From NCBI GenBank assembly GCA_013433145.1, contig CM024187.1, forward strand, positions 3,426,826-3,490,825: 64,000 bases of DNA, written 5' to 3'. This stretch comes from Ascaris suum (lineage: Eukaryota > Nematoda > Chromadorea > Rhabditida > Ascarididae). Below the pieces are notes generated by a model. The model saw nothing but the letters and a program-made list of their open reading frames with translations, searched no databases and was not told where the DNA came from. A program made the position numbers and the translations under genes. Shown here piece after piece: positions 26,204 through 38,700 of the stretch; within the stretch, counting starts at the first letter, position 1; each line of letters begins with the position of its first letter.

Positions 26204-29200
26204 ATGTTGTTTGAGAATTGTATCAACGATGTTCGTTATGAAGATGCTGCGTACTTGTATTGTCCGATAGAGCTAAACGAGTCGGCATGTGGATTGCTGC
26301 AGGTTTTCTTTGACTTGAACCTTGAAAGATTTTTACTTCAACAATTTTTTTAAGCTAGAAAGTATTCGAGTAGTGTTAAGTTTTACTCAACACTTTGTTA
26401 GGCCCATATAATTTGAGCGATCTTTGAGACGAAATAGAGCGTTGCTGTGGTTTTCAACGCCCATTTCGATATATCCCATTGAATATAGGAAAATCAGTAA
26501 CGTTGGAGTTTATAAATTAAACAACAGCATGCCTCCGTTTGATCGACAGTACTGGTTCGAAAAAAAATCATCCATGAAGTCAAGAAGCAAAAGAATAAAA
26601 CACTTATAAAAATACATCACATAATCGGCAATAATCTTCAGAAAACTTCAGAAAATTTTCCGAAGAGCCAAAAAAATGGCCATAAAATTCTTTGTCGTTG
26701 AATTTTATTCGAAATTCTTCAGCGAAATTGGGAAAAATACACATACAAAAGATACATGGTGCATAGACACATTCTCTGATATAAATAAATTTTCAGCAGA
26801 TGCATGACGTTAAAAACGCTCGTGGTCTGCTTATCGCGATTCCGCTAATATTATCCTTATTCGCGTTGACCTTCAACATTTCTTTTGGGGCGATGACAAT
26901 TCATTTCTACAAGAAAACTAAACACTCGTTCGTGAACATTTTCCAATTTCTCAGTCTTTTTTTTTTCATTTCATTAAAAATCTTTTGGTAAGTCAGCTAT
27001 CTTAGAATATGCTGAAAATTTATATACATTTTTCTTTTATAAGCAGCAAGAAACTCCGAGTAGTTTTTGAGGAAACTGAAATTGAACAGCATCATTGAAG
27101 TGAAATTTAAATTTTTTTCAGAGTCGATCATCATCATGCATTACTCCTAAGTGAAACAATAAGCGCACTCATCGCTCAAGTCTTATTTTATTCAACTTTA
27201 TTATTAGCCAATTTTGGTAAAGATTTTGGCTACACTTCTGTGGCAGTATGCATATGCATTGCATGGATGACTTTCTTCGTTCATGCCGGTTAATTACAAA
27301 GTTCTTTTTCTTCTTTTTTTAAATAGAGTCTTGTGGGCATACAATGTGACGACGGTTATGTAATTTTCAAGTTCAATGAGGATGTGAAGTTTTTAAGTGC
27401 AGCAAATGCAGCAGTCGAAAAAAAAAATGCGAAGTAAATTAGAAACTTTCAACTTATATATGAAATATTTTTGGCTGCTCTAAATAAATTTCATAAATGA
27501 AAGGAAAAGTTAAGAAATTTGCTTCATTTATTTTATTAGAAGTGCATCAAGTCGGTCGAGCATAAAACTGCTCTTTTAGGCTCATATTTTGCGAATACCT
27601 CACTGCTTTTCTTGGCAGTTGTGCGGCCACTCAAGTATCGTAATGTGTTAACAATTAAGCAATCGGTGACTCTTCTACTGGCGATATGGTCAACTTCAAC
27701 TTTTCTTGCGGTAGTACTTTTTACATTTAAGCGCCATTTTCAACTTGATCTTTTTGAATCTAGGAATCTTGATCCTTTGAATCATTATTATACAAGAGTG
27801 TTGGTCATGTGGCATCGTAAAAGACTGGTATGGATTATAAATTACTTATAAGTGCTAAATTTAAGTGCTAAATTTTTTCATAGGGTAGCTTCCTGAGGGA
27901 TAGCATCCGAAAATGATCAAAATCAAGAGAGTAGTACTGAATCCTCTGTATTCAAACGAATCGGAGCAATGATTATTAAGGAAATCGAAGTAACGTTTGT
28001 TGAGTCAACTTTTAATAAAAATATTGCACCCCATTTGCATAAAAGAAACGTTAATTTTGTTTGTTGTCATGCCGTCTTGCTTAAGGGCCAATTTTTGCAG
28101 CTCTGTATGGGCCTTTCATCGGCGACAATCTTCTTTCCACTTGCTGCACCACTTGAATGCAATGTGCTACAATGCCAGAAATTACTTGGCTTTGGTGTTG
28201 TATTCACTTTTTCGACATTTTATATGATTGTGGTTGCACTCTATATAGTAATGCTATGGCGAATAAACAAACGAAGGTATTCTTCTCAAAATGAGGTAAG
28301 TTTTATGTCTTATCACTGCTTTAAAATTCTCCTTCCACGAAACTGCTTGGAAATGAACCATTCGTTTCTCATATAGAGGTGAAAATTCGTCCTTTTTTTT
28401 CATTCGTTGTCACTATTGATTGCGGGCAATTTGGGTGGTCAAGAAACCCTAATGAATTCATTACTGACAGCCTTGGCGCTGCCAACTTTTTTTAATTTTC
28501 CTGCATAAGAAGTTTAAAATTTCAATTCACGTTACAATTGCATCATCATCTGTTCAAAGAAAAAATGACACAGAATTGGCACCTGACGTTAGATGATTGT
28601 GGATAGAAATAATCGAATAACGCAGGAACGAGACAGAGCTTTACGGTACAGCAGCGTCCGCGCGATGAAACGTTTAGCTCTACAGCTGAGTGCATTCATA
28701 ATATCTGGCACACCTATCGTGGCTACTTCCTCGTTCACACTCGCTCATCTTGATCAAATAGAACTGCTTGGTAGGTAATTAATGTGTCATTCGATGATAA
28801 ATATAATTGCAAGAGCGACGATGCATTATTTGATTCTTTCTAAATAGAAGTGATTTAAGGTTCTCTAACTAGCTTTCCAGCAAAAGAAGCAAATGTAGCC
28901 TTCTTTCGTTAGGTTCTGTGTTCCTCTAAACTTGACTTTCCAGTCACTTGTTTGTTTTGTGGAGTTTTAGAAGAAATCGACTATGACGAATTCTGGGAAT
29001 TGCATGAGTTCTACAATCTCTTAACCAGTCCAATATAATTGTGCTAATACCATGACTCTTAAGTTCAATATTATTCTCAACCTGATCACCCACATCAGCA
29101 ATGCGCTCTAAAAATTCACCGTGACTCCTGTACGAACATCTTGGGTGGTCTGCATCGCAACGGTGACAGCAAAACCTCTGACGCACTTTTGCAGCAGAAT

Positions 29201-29490
29201 GCACAACGTTTGAGCAGAGAAATGTAGAAACATTTAACAGCACTAATTTATTGCCTGATTCAGGATTGGAAGCGGGATCACCTTGTTCGTTTCTGGTGAA
29301 GGGGAGACTTTTCGGTCAAGCCGAAAGACTGCTGTGTTTAAATGTTTCGGCGTGGATTTTACCTATGATTTCTGCTCCGCTCATCAGTTGTTACTTTGAC
29401 GCAAATAAACACGAGGTTATCCGACACAAGCTTGGCTTGAAATGCGGCTCATTGAATAACCACCAATCTAGCGCTCGATCGGTGACTTGA
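26204..29490 (+). CDS. Seven-transmembrane chemoreceptor-like GPCR, gene 2
   Basis: Paralogue of receptor gene 1, predicted plasma-membrane receptor of 364 aa with unknown ligand. Exons: 26204-26302, 26797-26927, 27122-27288, 27580-27710, 28101-28295, 28626-28770 and 29264-29490, with phases 0,2,1,0,0,1 as in gene 1. Exon 4 (131 nt) and exon 5 (195 nt) have the same length in both genes. Shared text includes the HD/HE...KN.R start of exon 2, LLLSETIS versus FLLSRTVS in TM2, FGYTSVAV versus FEYTSVTI, AVVRPLKYR after TM3 and the Pro-containing TM6 and TM7. TM7 ends SAPLISCYFD in place of DPLINIYVD. Two donors are unusual (GTTCGT after exon 2, GTTAAT after exon 3), but they are the only ones that keep the frame. 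An AATAAA at 29759 follows a (TA)n array in the 3' region. Confidence 0.85.
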
Positions 29491-29607
29491 TATGCATCGG
29501 ACCTAATATTTGTTCCCTTTTGCATAGCCGTAAGAGAATTACTATGGTGCGAAATTATTCATCTGTACAACAGCAAATATGATGCGTCACATCTGCTAAG
29601 GATCATT

Positions 29608-29753
<146 letters not shown>

Positions 29754-29765
29754 TGAAAAATAAAA

Positions 29766-32700
29766 TAAGTGCACTTCCATATAGATGAGTTGCCTGTTTG
29801 AAAAAATACGCGTCGTGTCATCGTTGCGATGCTGCGAATAACAAAAAACATGCAGTTATTATTGCTATCCGTTGCTAACAACACCGCGGCAAGCCCATAT
29901 TTGGCTATATCCGTAACTCATCTTTATGCGTAATACAATTTTGTTGTGCGCCTACGAGGCCCATCGGTTACTCCATTTCTTCGATAATTGGATTTGTTAT
30001 TCTTCGGTTTTGTGGGTGTTTACAGAACACTAGACTCGACCGGTCCACTCAGAGGCGTGTTCATTTCTCGTCTGGTGTATGCGATGGTTCTGCTGCACAT
30101 CGGCGAGTGAATGAATGGGGATTTTTCGTTTTGTAAATGTCATTGGGAGGAAATTGTCAGTGCATTTTTGAAGAAGAAATTAATTTCGAAATAAGAACTT
30201 AAAAGGTTTCCGTTTTAGAAGAATTTACGAAAATGCGAAATTGATTGAGCACTGGTCGATCGGCAAATAAAAATGGAAGTTATGGAATTCGTATCATGAA
30301 AGTGATAACGAATGCAGTATGACACACTGCATCAGGAAATCACTACGATGATAAACAGTGATAAACAGTTTTTCAGGATACACTGCTATGAATTCCATAA
30401 CGCACATTCAGAGAAATAAAATGATTGACGCCATGTTGGACATTTAATTTAGATTGAATTCAGATTGGATGGATGGAAAGACGAAATTTATTTCGTTTTT
30501 CGAGTTAGCAAGGTGATATTTCCGTGATATTTCCTTTTCACGTGTTCCTTTTATCGCTTCTCAGCTGCAAGGCCTCTTCATTTTTTCGAATCGTTAATTT
30601 TAAGCGCTTTCAACGGAAGTCTACATAATTTTGCGCATTTAGGAGAATCATTTTGACACAACAAACGATGAAAAGCAAAGACACAACTATGAAAGCTCGA
30701 TTTCATATAATTCACCCACTATAATTTCGTTAAAACAGAATGTAAAAAATATGGAAAATTACGTCACCGAAATGAATGTATAGAAGAGGCGTGAAAAATG
30801 TTTGCCTGCAGAAAGTGTACACAAAAGTTGTGCGCCTCTCTCAAATTTCTTCAGCCATCAAGAATCATTCTGTGCATTGGCGGAAGCGTTGCGTGTTATT
30901 GATACTTTTACTAGTGCACTAATATATCGCCTTTATAGATGCTCCTTTTAAGTTTTCAAACGCACATTGCAGTGTACTTGGCGAAGTACTCAAGATTATT
31001 GAAGTAGCGCTTAGTGCAACCTCACTGATAAGATATTTGGCTGTTTTAAAATAAATGATAGATGATAACATTATCTGCAACATTTCTACGAGCATCTAAG
31101 AGCTTTTTTTTTCCCAACAAAAGTTTTGGTGCATTCGTTTTTCTCATCTCTCTCGTTTTCAGCCTTTATTCGCAGTGGAAAGAAAATCTTCCATCATAAC
31201 ACCAATTTAGCAGGCATAGATGTTAGCGTGTTCCCGAAGGTTATCATCTGTTAATGTGGTACAGCTGTTTCACTGTCTTTTTTTTTTGAATGAAATACCC
31301 GATATATACTCAGCGCATATAAATATCTCTAAATAGTTTTCAGCGTAAATGCAATCGATATTGTAATTTATCGATACTCCAATGATATCTTAATTTGCAG
31401 GTTGCAACAAAAATTTCCGAAACTCGGATTCAGAAATTGTATTTCAGCGAGATTTCTCGTTTCACTAGGTTCGAATACTTCAGTGTCATCAATCGTCCTT
31501 TGAACCTTATGTCGGTAGACCGGCTTTTATGTGGTCATTAAATCTCAGATTTAAATAGGAAATTCAGAGGTTCAGAAAAAAAAGACAAACGAATGCAAAC
31601 CTTTTTCAAAGGAGTTATATTCTTTCGTTGATATAGCAGAATTTTCATCACGTAAGCAATGACGTGGAGCAGGTGTTTCGTGCATTGAGAAACGATTATC
31701 TGAGATAGTTTGAGCGCTGCAATACGAAGTAGCAATTAATTAGATATCAGTTGTACTCAGCAGATAATTTATGGGAAGAGAAAATGCGCGCAGCGATAAG
31801 ACATCAAAAGACGTATTTGGTGAGCTCTTTCAAATAGCAGGTGAGGAAAGGAGACAAAATGAATGAAATATTTTTTTTTAAATTCATCAGGCGCAACTTT
31901 TTCAACTACCAAATTGTTTTATTAATCGAAATTCACTTGAGTGGTATGGCTGACGAAAACATCGAACGATTGAACACAACCCGAACGCTCGCACAAAAAG
32001 GTCATTATTGTTTTCACTAACGACGTTTTGCTGTAATTTTAAGATCTTGCAGCAGCGGCTCGCTATGAACGTTAGATTCACTCAGTGTACATAAATGGAC
32101 GAATGACAGCAAATATTGTATTTTGTTGGCAAATCCAAACAGTAAAGGTAATATAAATAGTAATAACTAATCTACATCACTTTAACGAATTGAAACATAA
32201 GAAGCGATGCTGCAATCGTGATGGTATTGACTGGTCTGGAGGGAGTTATATCTTCCTAAAAACATGCAGCACCGTGAAATTAGGATTCGTGAAATTATTC
32301 AAACTTACCAGCGCCAGTTGCTAATGGAAAAATATTTAGCTAGAAGTGGCATTGTGAGCAGGATCCAGCCAGACGTCATTATTTCTTTCATATGTGATTC
32401 GTTGTTTGTGTCCATTTCTACGTGCTCTTAATCGACTATAGCTAGATAGCATTTATACTTTTATGGATTTTTTTTTAGAATTGCCGAGGAACGATGTGAC
32501 ATCGACTGAAACGATTATTATTTTAGAGAAGAAAAATAATGGTTTGACGGCTCGCCATAACGCCAAAAGTACGGCATATGATTGTCGTAAATGCGATAAA
32601 TCATCTACGAAAACTGTTGAAAATGTTGTTCGAACATCAGCGGAGAGGAAATTTGCTAACCTCAGCATCAGTTTATTTATCGTTCATTTGAAAATTGTAA

Positions 32701-35700
32701 GAGAAATGGACAGCCAACATTTATGGGGAACTCTGACGACTTCATAATGAATGTACACATAATGGAGCACTGTTTTTGTAGACTTCAGAATTCGCCGGAA
32801 CATTTCGAGAAAAAAAATCGCTTTATCTGCAAAGAACAAAAAGTCTGCATTGCATATGCAAATGAACATTTGAAATGAGGAGCGAAAATTTGGCTGAACG
32901 TCAACGTTAGCCGCAAAAAAGAAAGACCACTCGACTCACTGGGACGGAAACAAGTGCGTTAGATATCAACCAGGTGATGTATGTTTCTCGAAAGCAACCA
33001 CTGCTGTTGTTGGTGGAGCAGGAATACGTATAATGTTTTGGGTATATTTTGCTGCGTTTAGCATCGGCGTTCCATGTAAGGGGTGACCAATAAATCATAG
33101 AACAACTGCTCTTAAGCAGAGAGGAGAAGTGATGATCCTGGGATAGAGCAAATAGCCTAAAAATCCCTTGAGGCAAGGTCGGGTGACTATAAAAGGACAC
33201 CATGTTTGATTGTAGGTCTGCAATGTGCTTTTAGCTTTCTAAGTGAGGTGTTGTTCTTACGGGGGTGGGGTCGGATGGTAGCGATGCCCAGTTCGACCGC
33301 GAAGTGTCTTGGGCTGGGGAGTTCCTGGTGCCTGTTGGCGCGGAGGTGGCATCATTCGTGCATAGATGATGTCGGAGCAACGTCCCCATGCTGTCGTGTT
33401 ATCCTCTCCGCCTTACTGTTGTTGATTTTATTGAAGCTTGATTTAAAAAAATTTAACTGTTGTCTTGTTGCCAGATCACACAGCATCTGGTTGAGTCTCG
33501 AAAAAGAAGGAATTTGGGAATCCTTTGAGGAGAAATCAAGAATAGAGGGGCACACCGGAACGCTACGCCCTTACATATATGCTACGTGAAGGAATCTTTG
33601 TTGAGCATCTTTTCTCATAGAAGATTGTCATCGTGTGACTTCTGAAGCACCTTGTGTACTTTGACGATTTGCAACTCTCTGAACCGAATTATTTGAGGGA
33701 ACTAATCTTCCAGCGTGAGTTGTAACAATATATCTTCCGAATTCAGCCAACTTAGTGAAAATTGCAGCAACAATCTTCCGTACTAATTTCATGAAGTGAT
33801 TTAATCCTATGGTTTTATTTTTGTTGCCAATAACCGTACGTCATCTGACAGGCATGTAGATGAAGAACTCCCCTGTGCTATGAGTGAGAGAGCAATGGGC
33901 AAACTATGAGAGCATTTTGACTGCGTCAACTGCATCGCAACCGTGCCGCTATCAGTGGCATCGGGTGAACCCAAAGTTAAGAACGCATTTTGTCATCGCC
34001 TCTTGTATTATATGTTTTGTCTTTATTCTATTTTACGAGAAATGCGTATGCTATCGATTTTTTAAAGTATTGGTGCATTATTTGTTGAATATGCTTCGTT
34101 GAGTTTGAAATTTTTTTCCCGACTCTGAATTGGATCACTGAAAAATAGAGATGATTATTATATTATGTGAGGAAATCACGATTGGAATCAACTAGGTTTT
34201 TATTCATTTTATGACCTGTTATCGCTTGTCTCTCCTTATTTGATTTTTTTAAATGAAAATTACTAGCTAAATATGCCCATTTATATTTTTCGGCGGAAGG
34301 CTACCAAACAACACTCTAATCCCAGTTCTCTGGGGATTTCGTATCACAATATGCAATGTTTTCGCTTTTGTGTTTTATTTTACATATCTTTGTTTGTTTA
34401 CATATTTACATGTTTATATATATGTAATGTTTGTTTACAAATGTTTGTTACGCTTTTGTTTACATATTATTTCATCTGTACGCGCAATTTCTAGTCAAGA
34501 ATTTCCGAATTTCATGCCGAACAATGTACCGGATCTCCTGTATATAGTAATTGAAACTTATTTCTCTCGACTGTTATTTTGCAAGTCTAGTATTTAATGG
34601 GAGCTTATATTCCCCAATGAGACACGCAGCGAGCCGAATGTTGCATTTTTTCTGACGCCTTTTAAAGTAAAGAAAGCAAAAAATAATCTAGTCATATGCG
34701 TCTATCACAATGATAAGAGATTTAAAAAATTCCTATGCACGTGATACAATTTCCCTTATTCGGGTGCGCGTTCTCGTGAAATGAAAGAAATTTTCTACCG
34801 ATTGTTTCGTTACATCGAGAATCGAAAATGTGCGTAATGTATGGCGACGGATATCGGCGTCCAAGACTCCTAGAGAACCTTCCTCCTCTACCAGCCAGCG
34901 CTCTCCTTCAAAAGTTCTGTGCTATAAAAAGCTTTTCAGGCTTCAGATTGCATAGCAATAGATGAAACAGGTATCATCCTACACTATGCACTATATACAC
35001 TGTGCATTCTTGCTGTTTCGGCTGAGAATTTTTAATAACTGTAGTAACGAATTCGTGTCGGAAAATTTCTTGTTCGCACTTTGTCTATAGTTCATTGTTC
35101 GAGCTGGTAGTTATGCTCATCTTAGTATCCTGCCTTCTAGAAACACCGGAGAACCGTCCTATTACCTGTTATTCAAGTAGAACCACATCATTCTCCGACT
35201 GTCTCGGATTGCACAATACTTTTCACTACGCTGAACAGTCTAGCGATTAGCCACATTTTTCTGTCTGCCGTTGATTTTATAGGAGCGGGTGAGGTTTTTC
35301 TTGTAATGCGGAAAAAGTAGAAGGAATTTGAACACCGGCGCATCTGAAAGCCACAGATTCCGTGGATTTTTGCTTTCTCAACTTTTAGAAGCAGCTAAAT
35401 CCGGTACAAAACAGAACCGGGACTGACGAAAAAGTTGGTAGAACCCGAATCTCAGCGGTCCTTAAAAGACGTTGAGAAAAGGGCTGTCAAATTTCAGGGG
35501 ACATCGATTTTCGGCTGTATGGAATTTCTGTCGGATGCGAGCAAAGTTTTTTCGAGGCAAACACTAAAAGCCGTCTTTGGCACCGTTCCCACATGGAAAA
35601 CTTCATATGCTGTTTTCTCTCCAAATTTTATATCATACTTTCGGGTAAAGCGATCAACTCTGGTTCCACAAATGCAAGGTTCAATTGCGGAATAGAAAAA

Positions 35701-38700
35701 AAAATTCGTGAAGTCGAGATCTTAAATAATCCTCGTGATACAACTTCAGGTCGGAACTCTTGAAGCTGATATAAAAATCAAGAAGCGCTCTTTGATCATT
35801 AAGCACTGTCATGTAGGCAAATACTAATAGATGAAACGCAAATACGTTTGTTCGAAACATTGAAAGGAAAAAGTGTCTAAATCACTACTGTTACACAGAC
35901 GGAAACAAAACGAGTCTTTGGGTGCACTTTAACGTTGCAAAGATTGCTGCACAATTTTATCACGAACTTGCACCTCTGAAATACTCCACGATGAAATTGT
36001 AAGCAAACATCTCTGCTATAATTCTTTGGCATTCTTTTTGCAAGTTTTGTCTCGAAAATAAATTTATTTGCCATAACGTGTGTCTGGATTTGTGCGTACA
36101 TATCTATCGCTTTAATAGCTTCAATTCTTTAAATATGAGAAGCTCATGAAATCAAATGCATATAATTTACGCTTTAAGAAGACCATCCGAATGCAATTCC
36201 TTATTGATTGATCATTTTTTTGTGAAACTATTTTTTAAAGCATACGTATTTGTCTATAGCCTAGAGAGCAGATTAATCTTTCCGTCATTCTTTTATCCTT
36301 TAAAAAATATTCTCGTTGATTTGTCATTCCTAGATTTTCTTTTTCCTTTATCCATCATTTCTCGATTCTCACGCTTAGTAGTTATCCTTAGATTGAAGTG
36401 GTGCGAAAAAAGCACATTTCATATACGACATATAATGCTCATATTTCGCAGAGTTTGCTTTTCATGTAATAATTATTATGCGCGCGACATATAGCCATGA
36501 CGATCATTCAGTTATTCACGTACTGTTGGTTACGAATATTCGTTTAAGCTCACCATAGTGGTTTTTTTTTTTCTAATGGCAGCTGCCACTTCCAACATTA
36601 AACCACACATTTTAAGCTGAGAAAGAATATGGAACAACTGTTGAAAGATTTGATCACATCGCCTCATTTATAACTATGTAGATTCGTAGCGATTTCCCCG
36701 TACATCATTTTTGACTGGACATTAGATTGATCCATTTGGCACGTTTATCGAGAGCAGCGTCGCTAACGTGCGGCTGGCCGTGGTTTTTTTTTTTTTTTGT
36801 TACCCTTCTGCTGAAGTGTCCGACTCTTTGCTTTCCGTACAGTCGACGAATCGATTTTTAGGCCCGTGCGGACGCAGTCTTCTCGCTTTTATAACATCCT
36901 TAAAATTGCTGTAGGTTGCGTACTACGAGATTTTATTTGTCGTTGTTTTTTTTTTCACTGACTGTTCTATCATACTCATAAGTTTTTCTCGAGAAAGGAA
37001 GATTGCTGAAGTACGTCCTTGAGAGCTGCTTTAGAGCATTGCGGGGAATGTTCGTTTAACCTGTTTGTTCGTTGATTCCTTATCTAAAGTTCCAAAATTC
37101 CTCGTTATCTTGTCAACACCATTTCTGAGTTATTACCATTATTGCGATGAACAAATTTCGTTTCGACGAGAGCATCAGTTTCTGTATTTTCGAACACGAT
37201 TTAACCATTAATGGGTGATGATATTGTCTCATACTCTATTGCTTATTGCAGTTTTATTTCCACGGATTCAAACTACCGGTGTGTTTTAAACTGCGAAGAA
37301 AAAAGTAGGGCGCGTAGAAAGTGTCATATTTCCTTCTAAAATTACTTCCGTCTGCACTGATCATCATGTTACTTTTCCTGTAGCACAGTAATTCAATGAA
37401 ACGCTTCAAAGCAAACAGCTGGCCTCTCCTTTCATTGAAATTTGTTCATAAGTTTATGTCAGATACGAAAATTACATCTGCAAAAAACTAAAAAACTACT
37501 ATGGCTTAGGAGATGCTTCACTATGGTGGCCACCCTTATTTAAGTGGCGACGTTCGAACAAATAAAATGTCCATCTGTTTGCATTGTTTTTTAACCTATG
37601 TTGAATACAAAATTATACGTGCCTCTTGATGTCAAAGAAACAAACAAATGAATAAATAACCGAAAATAAAGATAAATACATCTATTTATTCACTCGAATA
37701 AAAATTATAGTTTGTTTTCAAAGGGCCACGTGGGTCATCTTCCTCGCAGCAAATTTAGTTGAATGATTGTTGTCGATGTGGACGGGCTCTCATATTGAAC
37801 ATTTTTTTAACGGCGATAGATGTTGTGGAAATGATCGTGGAAACGACTATTTGTTGCTGCAATGAAACAATGTATGGTAGTTGACCCAGTCGGCGAGAGC
37901 CCTGGCGGAAGCACGTGCAAAGGAAGAAGGGGGAGGGGTTCCCGCTATTAGGGCTGAGAAGCTTTTCGCGCTCGCGAGTCCACCGCGAAGTGGTTTTTGC
38001 ACTCGAAAATTCTCTCGTGAGAGATGGGTGTTCAAAGTAGAGATTGGTTTGTCATAGTGGAAGGGGGGGGGGACAGGGGAAAGGCTTAAGGTTGATAAGC
38101 GCTTGGTTTCTTTGCAAGGTTGATTTTATATAGTTTATGATAATGCATCGTATCGTGTTTGCATAGAAGTGCGCTGGATCAGCAATTTTTGAAAAGATGC
38201 CAACTTGAGCGTATCATTGCGCTGAATGCAGCGTGTGTAGCTGCAGCTAGGTTCAAAAGACATGGTTGTGTGTTTGACATGTGGTTTTTGCTGAATGAAT
38301 GCAGGTCAAAAGACAAAAGATATAATGCGCACGTAGGAGAAATGCCGCAATCTTGTGGATTGTAATTTTTGCTGTGAATGAACATAGGCACTTCTATGTT
38401 TACGGATTACTATCCCCTGAGGAAATCTCTGGACTTTTGGAATTTCTTCCCAGCTTTTGAGAGTTTATCTTTTCTATTGATCAACGTAGAGGCCTACGTT
38501 AATTGTTTGAAAACTAGGAAGTTAAACCACCAGATTTTGCAAGCGGTCAACGACCGTTGTTGAAAACTTTTTTTTCCAATATTTTTCCATCGCGTTTCAC
38601 TCTCGTGGTTGCTCATTCGCCCAGTATAGCGTGCAAGATAGCTGCTGCAATCTATATAATAGGCGCGTCCATTCAAACACACATGGGTGTACCTTACACA

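Noticed and set aside
32463..32747. 94-codon + strand frame with Lys/Thr-rich text
   Set aside because: No partner exons, no recognisable motif and no poly(A) signal nearby.
33206..33589. 127-codon + strand frame
   Set aside because: Low-complexity Leu/Ser-rich text with no domain; the opposite strand carries a better, though weak, transposase-like signal.
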